This document shows positions 6,360 through 11,778 of a stretch of 14,198 bases of DNA, one piece after another. Each line of letters opens with the position of its first letter. Position 1 is the stretch's first letter. The DNA is from Methanoregula sp. (GTDB lineage: Archaea > Halobacteriota > Methanomicrobia > Methanomicrobiales > Methanospirillaceae), in contig JAQWDG010000025.1 of NCBI GenBank assembly GCA_028705545.1, positions 1 to 14,198 of the forward strand. Reading direction: 5' to 3'. The notes below the pieces were generated by a model that worked only from the letters and a program-made list of their open reading frames with translations, was not told the origin of the DNA and ran no database searches. A program made the translations under genes and the position numbers.

Positions 6360-7385
6360 TCAGGGTGATGCAGCCGCGGTTGTTGCTGCCGCAGCCGGTG
6401 CAGGGGAAACTGCCGTTGCAAGTGTGGTGTAGTCCCCGACCCAGCCGGCCGTTGCGTTCGGGACGCTGACGCTCATCGGGATAAAGAGCGATTTCCCGTA
6501 CTGTGCCACGCCAAAGTTGCCGATATCGGCCTGCGTCTGGTTCGAGATGAGGAAGTTGATGAAGTTGTTTGCCATCTGGATTTTCTCTACCGGCTGCTTG
6601 TCATTGTAGACAGCCATGACGCTGTAGATGTTGAGCAGGCTGTTGCCCCGGTTGACGAGGGGGACGAGCGTGAGGTTGCTCTTGTAGGCAAGGTAGGTCC
6701 CTTCATCGGTCAGGGTATAGGCACCCTTTTCGTTTGCCATCTGGAGGGTTGCACCCATTCCCTGGCCGGCTTCGAGGTACCAGGATCCGGACTTCTCAAC
6801 AGTGTTGGTATAGTTGTAGCCGGCCTTTGACCAGATGTTCTTTTCCGCAGAGTGCGTGCCCGATCCATCGCCGCGGGAGACAAAGTAGACGTTGGGAGTG
6901 CTGTTGGATCCCCTGGTAATAAGGGTCGTAAACGCCTTTTCCGGCGTCATGTTTGCAATGCCCGCGGGATCGTTTTCAGGCCCGACAATCTCAAAGTAAT
7001 TCGAGGCAAACGAGCGCCGGTTCAGGCCGTACCCGTCCTTCATGAACGCAAGTTCCTGCGAGGGGGAATGGACAAGGAGCACATCTGCGTCGCCGCGTTT
7101 GGCAATCTCGATGGCTTTTCCGGTACCCTGGGACGTGATCAGGAGCTTAGTGTTATACTGCTCTTCGAATTTGGGCTGGAGGTAGGTGAGCAGTCCGGTA
7201 TCATAGAGGCTTGTCGTGGTTGCAATGACAAGGGACTGGTTGCTTCCGGCAGCCGCAGCAGTTGGCGCCGCGGTCGCGTTCTGGGAAGGAGCAGACGAAG
7301 TGCTGGTACATCCGGCAAGGAGGAGCAGTGCGAATAATGCTGTAATAAGCATTACTGGTAAACCCACAGGAATTCTTGTGCTCAT
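6360..7385 (-). CDS. tupA: Tungstate ABC transporter substrate-binding lipoprotein (TupA-like)
   Basis: This 341-aa extracytoplasmic binding protein captures tungstate for TupBC. The N-terminus is a lipoprotein signal: a hydrophobic stretch LITALFALLLLAGC with the lipobox Cys26, followed by a Ser/Thr/Ala-rich linker to about residue 50. The mature domain opens with the family signature ATTTSLYDTGLL (TTTS at 56-59), then SQGTGKAIEIAKRGDADVLLVHSP and VGPENDPAGI, then SRGDGSGTHSAEKNIW and YTLTDEGTYLAY. These are the anion-binding and hinge stretches of the TupA family (COG2998-type); ModA and WtpA differ at these sites. The C-terminus ends in an Ala/Pro-rich tail of about 25 residues. A TATA box at 7416-7423 puts the start of transcription close to the ATG. 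First gene of the tup operon. Confidence 0.94.
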   Translation of the reverse strand: MSTRIPVGLPVMLITALFALLLLAGCTSTSSAPSQNATAAPTAAAAGSNQSLVIATTTSLYDTGLLTYLQPKFEEQYNTKLLITSQGTGKAIEIAKRGDADVLLVHSPSQELAFMKDGYGLNRRSFASNYFEIVGPENDPAGIANMTPEKAFTTLITRGSNSTPNVYFVSRGDGSGTHSAEKNIWSKAGYNYTNTVEKSGSWYLEAGQGMGATLQMANEKGAYTLTDEGTYLAYKSNLTLVPLVNRGNSLLNIYSVMAVYNDKQPVEKIQMANNFINFLISNQTQADIGNFGVAQYGKSLFIPMSVSVPNATAGWVGDYTTLATAVSPAPAAAATTAAASP

Positions 7386-7415
7386 AATTTAACCGTGATA
7401 CAATTAGTACGCAAC

Positions 7416-7423
7416 TTTATAAA
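7416..7423 (-). promoter_or_regulatory. TATA box of the tupA promoter
   Basis: TTTATAAA, within TTTTTTATAAAG on the minus strand, lies with its centre about 34 bases before the tupA ATG. With the usual archaeal spacing of about 26 bases, transcription would begin near 7394, leaving a leader of about 9 bases. No strong ribosome-binding site lies in that leader. Confidence 0.6.
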
Positions 7424-7561
7424 AAATTCTATTTGGTGCCGTATTTTCCAAAATGCAACAAAATTCAGCGCCCGATTGGTAAAGAGAAAGGATATCACCC
7501 GGCAAATAATTAACATATTTACCTTAACATGCTTCCAAAGGAACAGTACGAACGACAGATT

Positions 7562-7609
7562 GGTTAACTGGTTCTGTTTCAGGCGATCTGTCAAACCCGG
7601 ACGGTTAAC
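7562..7609. promoter_or_regulatory. Paired GGTTAAC sites between divergent genes
   Basis: GGTTAAC occurs at 7562-7568 and again at 7603-7609, 41 bases apart, about four helical turns. GTTAAC is self-complementary, and each copy is followed by a CYGG-like context. They lie 48-95 bases before the gene at 7657 and upstream of the tupA promoter. They could be operator half-sites for a dimeric regulator, but this rests on pattern only. The rest of 7424-7656 shows no gene; the short open frames there are not protein-like. Confidence 0.3.
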
Positions 7610-7656
7610 CCGGTGGTTTCTTATGGTCATATGATGGAACAACCCGGTGAACGCAT

Positions 7657-8076
7657 ATGGGAGATATCAGGGATGTTATGCACGATCATACGGCAAGGGA
7701 GATCCAGAACATTTACTCCGGTTACGAGGGCTGGGCGTCATCGTCAGTCCCGGTCGGGAACGGGAACGACACGATTGTCACGCTGGAGCGGCAGAACGGC
7801 GGCCACCGTGATGTCGTAAACGTCCTTGTCACGTATGCACGGACCGCACCAGCGGTTTTCCCGGGGGACAGAGCTGCAAAAAAACGTGCTGCCGACGGCA
7901 CCCTGCTGCGGCAGGAGTACGCGATCCTCGTCCCGAAAAATGCGGACGTTTCCGCGGTACCGGCAGGCGTTAAGATCCACTTCATGCATTCGTTTGTGTA
8001 TGAGGGCGACGAGCTGGTCTGGGTAAAAAAACCGGTCCGGAGGACCGAAGCTACCCCGCAAAAAGCAGAAGTATAA
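7657..8076 (+). CDS. Unrecognised 139-aa protein
   Basis: I do not recognise this protein. The ATG at 7657 is preceded by GGTGA at 7646-7650 with 6-base spacing, and the third-position GC bias matches the neighbours, so it is likely a real gene. It starts MGDIRDVMHDHTAREIQN, has an acidic/His-rich beginning, then alternating hydrophobic stretches (TIVTLERQ, DVVNVLVTYA, EYAILVPKN, GVKIHFMHSFVYEGDELVWV) that suggest a small beta-rich cytoplasmic domain. The tail VRRTEATPQKAEV is charged and probably disordered. It has no cysteines, signal peptide or membrane helix. It is divergent from tupA and convergent with the sulfite-reductase-like gene, so it is probably transcribed alone. A T9 run follows two bases after the stop. 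Confidence 0.75.
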   Translation: MGDIRDVMHDHTAREIQNIYSGYEGWASSSVPVGNGNDTIVTLERQNGGHRDVVNVLVTYARTAPAVFPGDRAAKKRAADGTLLRQEYAILVPKNADVSAVPAGVKIHFMHSFVYEGDELVWVKKPVRRTEATPQKAEV

Positions 8077-8077
8077 C

Positions 8078-8086
8078 TTTTTTTTT
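8078..8086 (+). terminator. T9 terminator of the 139-aa gene
   Basis: A run of nine T begins two bases past the stop of the gene ending at 8076, as is usual for archaeal factor-independent termination. Confidence 0.6.
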
Positions 8087-8152
8087 GGCTTAAGTGCCAT
8101 CGGCCTCTCTGGCAGGTGCATGGGGGGCGCCCGCGGTCTTTTGCGCCCTGCT

Positions 8153-8160
8153 AAAAAAAA
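8153..8160 (-). terminator. T8 terminator of the sulfite-reductase-like gene
   Basis: Read on the minus strand, TTTTCTCTTTTTTTT begins about six bases past the stop at 8173. This fits termination of the minus-strand gene facing the T9 run of its convergent neighbour. Confidence 0.55.
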
Positions 8161-8172
8161 GAGAAAACCGGT

Positions 8173-9099
8173 TCAGAAATGGGCCGGCCGGAGAGTGTCC
8201 GGCTTCTCTCTCTTACCCATCGGCACTGCCGGTTCGGCATGGGGCACTTTTTTTACCATCTCGTCGCGGAACTTCCCGAACTCGAGCTCGTCGAGCTGTT
8301 CGGAGAGGAGCCGCCCGCTCCATGCCCTGCGGTACACCCAGTCGATGATCCTGTTCACGGCAAAGAGTACCTGGTCCTCGTTTTCGACCGTCATGAGTTC
8401 CCTGCCGATCCGCGGGTGGCGTCCCCTGCGGCCGCCCACGGTAATAAGATAGTGCGTGTGGAGGGACTTTACCAGGTTAAACGAGCAGGACTTGACGCAC
8501 ATCCCGCACTGGACGCACTTGTCCTCATTGAGTTCGGAGATCCCGTTCCGGATTTTTATGGCATTTTCCTTGCAGTAATAGACGCAGGAGCCGCAGCCGG
8601 TGCAGAGCCCCTCGGTCCGGATCGGGCGGATCCTCCCGATGATCCCGATCTCGTTTAGCATCGGGCTCGTGCAGGCGTTCGGGCAACCGCAGAGGGCAAT
8701 CCGGATTTTGACCGGCATGACCTTCCCAAACAGGCTCTTGTCGAGGATCTTTGCCAGGTGGATCGTATCGATATTGGCGAATTTGCAGCGTTCGACCCCG
8801 GGGCAGGATATGATATTGACGACCTCGTCCTTTTCAGATCCTATGGGCGTCCCGTTCTTCTCAAGCCGGGCGACAACCGTTTTTAAGTGCGCCGGGTCGA
8901 CATGCGGGATCTCGATGGTCTGCCGGGTAGTACAGTGGACCATGCCGGTGCCGTACTTCTTTGCTATTGCCGCAACGCCCCGGAGCTGGTCCGTGGAAAG
9001 GGCCCCGGCAGGCGCACGGATACGAACCGTAGTGAGGTCGGGATTGCGTTCCGTAATAACCCCGCCTTTCATATGGATACCGAATTCGCGCTGCATCAT
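8173..9099 (-). CDS. Small siroheme sulfite/nitrite-reductase-like protein with two inserted [4Fe-4S] ferredoxin motifs
   Basis: The 308-aa product has one N-terminal nitrite/sulfite reductase half-domain (GGVITERNPDLTTVRIRAPAG, then HCTTRQTIEIPHV). The siroheme-[4Fe-4S] motif follows: C99-x5-C105 and C139-x3-C143. A ferredoxin insert comes next: C166-x2-C169-x2-C172-x3-C176 and C195-x2-C198-x2-C201-x3-C205. The reductase fold then resumes (VGGRRGRHPRIGREL). This order matches the small single-chain dissimilatory-sulfite-reductase-like proteins of methanogens, whose true substrate is mostly uncertain. I choose ATG 9099 rather than 9222: the extra 41 residues look non-homologous, family members begin just before the KGGVI stretch, and a TTAATAAT box 19-27 bases upstream predicts a leaderless transcript starting at this ATG. 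ATG 9096 is an equal alternative. All cluster cysteines are present. Confidence 0.88.
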   Translation of the reverse strand: MMQREFGIHMKGGVITERNPDLTTVRIRAPAGALSTDQLRGVAAIAKKYGTGMVHCTTRQTIEIPHVDPAHLKTVVARLEKNGTPIGSEKDEVVNIISCPGVERCKFANIDTIHLAKILDKSLFGKVMPVKIRIALCGCPNACTSPMLNEIGIIGRIRPIRTEGLCTGCGSCVYYCKENAIKIRNGISELNEDKCVQCGMCVKSCSFNLVKSLHTHYLITVGGRRGRHPRIGRELMTVENEDQVLFAVNRIIDWVYRRAWSGRLLSEQLDELEFGKFRDEMVKKVPHAEPAVPMGKREKPDTLRPAHF

Positions 9100-9118
9100 C
9101 AGTACTGATGAGATGCAG

Positions 9119-9126
9119 ATTATTAA
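9119..9126 (-). promoter_or_regulatory. TATA box for the sulfite-reductase-like gene
   Basis: TTAATAAT on the minus strand has its centre about 24 bases before ATG 9099, the spacing expected for a leaderless archaeal transcript. It would be inside the coding frame if the longer start at 9222 were used, which argues against that start. Confidence 0.5.
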
Positions 9127-9266
9127 GGATCGGGTTGTGGCATGCCCTGAACCGGAATGGCAGTGAACCGGCGGTCGGATCCATGAAATGAGGGCGGGAC
9201 GGGAACTGCAGGAAACGTTCATCCGGATGTTTTTTAGTGCTCTGGGGGAATCCCTTTAATCCTATC

Positions 9267-9446
9267 TTCAGCCCCCCTCTTCGCGCCAGTGCGTCCCCCG
9301 AGGGGGACGGAGCGCAATTGCGATGCACCCGGTATTACCTGTACACGAAAACAATCTGCCGGGTAATTCAAGGATGCAGGTAATACAGCATCATCGCTTA
9401 AGCAGGGGATGCCGCAAGCGGCGGGGGCGGCAGACCGAAAAGAGCG
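9267..9446 (+). repeat. Structured dispersed repeat, copy B (candidate non-coding RNA)
   Basis: The blocks are in the same order and orientation as at 3783-3945. Pairings: outer stem GCCCCC 9271-9276 with GGGGGC 9423-9428, and C9269 with G9430 beyond a mismatch; arm 1 GCGC 9283-9286 with GCGC 9312-9315, capped by GTCCCC 9293-9298 with GGGGAC 9303-9308 around a CGAG tetraloop; arm 2 GCGAT 9320-9324 with ATCGC 9393-9397, continued by a perfect ten-base GTATTACCTG 9332-9341 with CAGGTAATAC 9377-9386. GCCG-CAAG-CGGC forms a small hairpin before the closing strand. Relative to copy A, the outermost arm-1 pair changes from A-T to G-C and arm 2 is longer, while loops differ freely. It lies between two divergent genes, ending about 160 bases before the zinc-type gene at 9608. 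Confidence 0.7.
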
Positions 9447-9537
9447 TTGTTCCGGCCCTTTAATGAATTTTAAAAACGGTATATCCGGGCATTTTCCCAA
9501 AAAGGCGCCAACTATCCCGGATTTTAGCGACCCCGGC

Positions 9538-9553
9538 CCCCTGCGGACAGGGG
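9538..9553 (+). other. GC-rich hairpin upstream of the zinc-type gene pair
   Basis: CCCCTG 9538-9543 pairs exactly with CAGGGG 9548-9553 around a CGGA tetraloop, 55 bases before the start at 9608. It may be a leader hairpin or a terminator for upstream transcription. No T-run follows. The rest of 9447-9607 shows only A/T-rich possible TATA tracts (TTTTAAAAAC about 9468-9477, GGTATATCC about 9479-9487). Confidence 0.35.
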
Positions 9554-9607
9554 AGACGAGAGTAAAAGAAAAAGATGTATCTAGGAAAACGGGATAAAAA
9601 GAGGATT

Positions 9608-9778
9608 ATGGCGGAACAACAGAAATGCGAACGCTGCGGGAAGGAGGCCATCGGGTTCCAGTCCATGGAAGGCGGTTTTGAGTATGTCTGCGAGGACCAT
9701 GCCGACAGCCTTCTCCTTGCACTCAAACCCGGCGAGAAGAAATCCTACGGTGTCTGCTACCTGGAACGGTACCGGTAA
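9608..9778 (+). CDS. Small zinc-binding-type protein (56 aa), first of tandem pair
   Basis: The product is MAEQQKCERCGKEAIGFQSM followed by a CEDH-containing centre and an SYGVCYLERYR end. It carries C-x2-C near the start and C-x2-H (CEDH) about 18 residues later, a likely zinc site, plus one more Cys near the C-terminus. I chose ATG 9608 over 9575 because AGAGG lies just before it and the paralogue aligns from this point; the extra MYLGKRDKKRI would be unmatched. The next gene is a clear paralogue 46 bases downstream. The function is unknown. Small zinc-ribbon proteins often act in protein-protein or nucleic-acid contacts, but nothing here decides it. Confidence 0.78.
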   Translation: MAEQQKCERCGKEAIGFQSMEGGFEYVCEDHADSLLLALKPGEKKSYGVCYLERYR

Positions 9779-9824
9779 AAAAAATCCACGTTGAACAAAA
9801 GACACCTTTTTATGGGAAAGAACG

Positions 9825-10019
9825 ATGCCGGAAAAACCAAAGTGCGAATTTTGCGAAAAAGATGCTATCGGGATCCAGTCGCTTGGGTCCTGCGTTTCCT
9901 GTGTCTGTGAAGACCACGCAGACCGTTCCCTTCTTGCGCTCAAGCCCGGGGAAAAACAGGCATACGATTACTGTTACCTGGAGCGGTTCGCTGTCACTGA
10001 CCCGGAAAAACAAAAATAA
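9825..10019 (+). CDS. Small zinc-binding-type protein (64 aa), second of tandem pair
   Basis: The product starts MPEKPKCEFCEKDAIGIQSL. It matches the preceding gene along nearly its whole length: C-x2-C, the AIG-QS stretch, CEDHAD, LLALKPGEK, then CYLER near the end. Two extra cysteines lie in SCVSCVCEDH, so a richer metal site is possible. It ends with a charged tail VTDPEKQK absent from the first copy. GGGAAAG lies before the ATG as a modest ribosome-binding site. The pair evidently arose by tandem duplication and has since diverged. An A-rich stretch (10008-10022) lies at the end. It converges with the ferritin-like gene 13 bases away. Function unknown. Confidence 0.8.
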   Translation: MPEKPKCEFCEKDAIGIQSLGSCVSCVCEDHADRSLLALKPGEKQAYDYCYLERFAVTDPEKQK

Positions 10020-10032
10020 AAAAGGGGCCCGG

Positions 10033-10488
10033 TCACCAGACCTCGGGAAACGCCATATTGGTATAGATATCCTCAAGGCGTGCCTTGTGTCCCCGTTCCA
10101 TGTTTGCGAGCTGGGTAAAGAGCAGCTGGGTCTCCACATCAACAGCGGCCTTGGCAAACTGGGTGTACATCTGCATGGCCTCGAGTTCCTTTTTTATGGC
10201 AATGAGCAGGCCATCGAGCGGCTTTAAGTCCGCGGTCAGTTTTGGCGAAGGGAGTTCGTCGCCGACCTTGTAATCGTGGCCTGCGGCAAATTTCATGGTC
10301 CCGACGTCCTTTGCCAGAAATCCCTCGAGGAACATGCGGTGTTTCTTTTCCTCACCGGCAAGTTCGTCAAACAGCGATTTTAACGCAGGGTCTTTTACCC
10401 GGTCGGACACCGTGCGGTAAAAAGTGTAGGCTTCCACTTCGCGATCGATAGCTGTTGCAATAATCTTTTTTGCATCTTCTGCTTTCAT
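10033..10488 (-). CDS. Ferritin-like / rubrerythrin-like diiron protein
   Basis: This 151-aa four-helix protein has the two-repeat diiron ligand pattern: E17/E19 in REVEAYTFY, E47-x2-H50 in GEEKKH, E101/E103 in KKELEAMQMY, and E131-x2-H134 in MERGHK. It lacks the C-terminal rubredoxin domain of classical rubrerythrin, so it would need a separate electron donor such as a rubredoxin. Such proteins usually reduce peroxide or handle iron in anaerobes, in the cytoplasm. GGAGGT (minus strand, 10501-10496) lies seven bases before the ATG, a strong ribosome-binding site. It starts only 31 bases after the fdhB stop, so it is probably the last gene of the fdhA-fdhB transcript. A role in protecting the oxygen-sensitive dehydrogenase is inference. 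Confidence 0.87.
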   Translation of the reverse strand: MKAEDAKKIIATAIDREVEAYTFYRTVSDRVKDPALKSLFDELAGEEKKHRMFLEGFLAKDVGTMKFAAGHDYKVGDELPSPKLTADLKPLDGLLIAIKKELEAMQMYTQFAKAAVDVETQLLFTQLANMERGHKARLEDIYTNMAFPEVW

Positions 10489-10519
10489 CCTGGATACCTC
10501 CTCTTAAACCTCTTCCGGA

Positions 10520-11773
10520 TTATTTCTTCGGGACCGGGGAAAACACGTTCTCGTAGATCATGTCGCTTCCGGTGTTTGCGAGACGGGCACGCTCTGCTTT
10601 TTCCTCGACAAATGCATGGAGCGGGAGTTCCATGTCAAGGCCCGGCACATGCCCGAACATCTTTTCGAGTTCGACCTGCTGGGCGTGCATGAAGAGGGCG
10701 TTGGGGATCTCCGACGGGCAGAGTTCCTCGCACTGGCCGCAGTTCACGCAGGAATCGGCGATATGGGCGTACCGGATCAGGTGGAACATGAAATCCGGGG
10801 GAAGTTCCCCGGGCTTTACGTACACCGGGTTTTTCGTGGTGCACTCCACGCAGTAGCAGATCGGGCAGGCAAGGATGCACGAGTAACACTTGATGCAGCG
10901 GCTGGTCTCCTCCATGATCTTCTTTAACCGCTCTTTTCCCTCGCCAAGGCTCTCGAAGTCCTTCTTGCGCCACTTGTCGCCGAGCTTGAGCATCGCGCCT
11001 TCGACTTTTCCCCGGATCTCCAGTCCCTTGGGATTGGGTGCCTCGGTTGCAATCGCGCCGGCTTTTTCTGCGCCGGCAACGAGGGCCGCACCCTTCTCGC
11101 TGCATACTTCGATAAAGGTCGCTTTCCCGGCCTTCGGGCCGATGACTCCCCAGTTGCCGCACGCAAGGTCCGCCTGGCGCGGGATCTTCATCTTGCAGCG
11201 GCGGCAGTTGGACCGTCGGCCGTAGCCGGCTTCTTCGAGCTCGTCGATGGAGATGCCCTTGTGGCCGCCCTCGTACTCGATGATGAACTGGCCCTTGTCG
11301 ATCTCTTCCTTGTGGACGACGTTCGGGTCAACGCCGAACTTGTCGGCGATCATCCTGCGGGCAAGGACCGGGCTGACCGATCCCCCGCAGTTGACGCCGA
11401 TCATGATGACATTGTCGAGGTTGATCTGTTTGCGCTTCGCGAGTTCATAGAACGCCATCGCATCGCAGCCCTTGACCGTGACACCGATCTTCATGTTCGC
11501 GGCGCCGTCCAGGTACTTCTTGACGAGTTTTGGGAGCAGCAGGGTACCGCAGTGGAGGGACCCGGCCGTGTTTGCAAGTTCTTTTGGATCGGTAACAAGG
11601 ACCGGCTGTGCATCGTAGAGGTCGGTTCCTTTGGTGATGACAAGGACCCCGTCGACCGCTTTTGATTCAAGCGCGAATTTCCAGAGTGCGGTAACAGCAC
11701 CGCCCAGTTCTGCGTGTTTCTTGATCTCAGCGTCGTTTGTCCACGCGTAGAGCATATCGCCTTTCTTTGTCAT
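10520..11773 (-). CDS. fdhB: Coenzyme F420-dependent formate dehydrogenase, beta subunit
   Basis: The 417-aa product is the F420-reducing flavoprotein subunit, which takes electrons from FdhA via iron-sulfur clusters to FAD and F420. The N-terminal part (MLYAWTNDAEIKKHAELGGAVTALW, VKGCDAMAFYEL near 100-111, IGVNCGGSVSP near 125-135) is the F420-reductase FrhB/FdhB fold. A cysteine set SNCRRCKMK at 189-196 with C205 in ACGNWG is the usual extra cluster site. Two C-terminal ferredoxin motifs follow: C293-x2-C296-x2-C299-x3-C303P and C342-x2-C345-x2-C348-x3-C352P. The ATG lies five bases after the fdhA stop, with GGAGG inside the end of fdhA. Length is close to known FdhB proteins. Confidence 0.96.
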   Translation of the reverse strand: MTKKGDMLYAWTNDAEIKKHAELGGAVTALWKFALESKAVDGVLVITKGTDLYDAQPVLVTDPKELANTAGSLHCGTLLLPKLVKKYLDGAANMKIGVTVKGCDAMAFYELAKRKQINLDNVIMIGVNCGGSVSPVLARRMIADKFGVDPNVVHKEEIDKGQFIIEYEGGHKGISIDELEEAGYGRRSNCRRCKMKIPRQADLACGNWGVIGPKAGKATFIEVCSEKGAALVAGAEKAGAIATEAPNPKGLEIRGKVEGAMLKLGDKWRKKDFESLGEGKERLKKIMEETSRCIKCYSCILACPICYCVECTTKNPVYVKPGELPPDFMFHLIRYAHIADSCVNCGQCEELCPSEIPNALFMHAQQVELEKMFGHVPGLDMELPLHAFVEEKAERARLANTGSDMIYENVFSPVPKK

Positions 11774-11778
11774 GGGAA

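Noticed and set aside
8173..9222. Longer 349-aa version of the sulfite-reductase-like protein starting at 9222
   Set aside because: The extra N-terminus does not resemble the family, and the TATA box at 9119-9126 would lie inside it.
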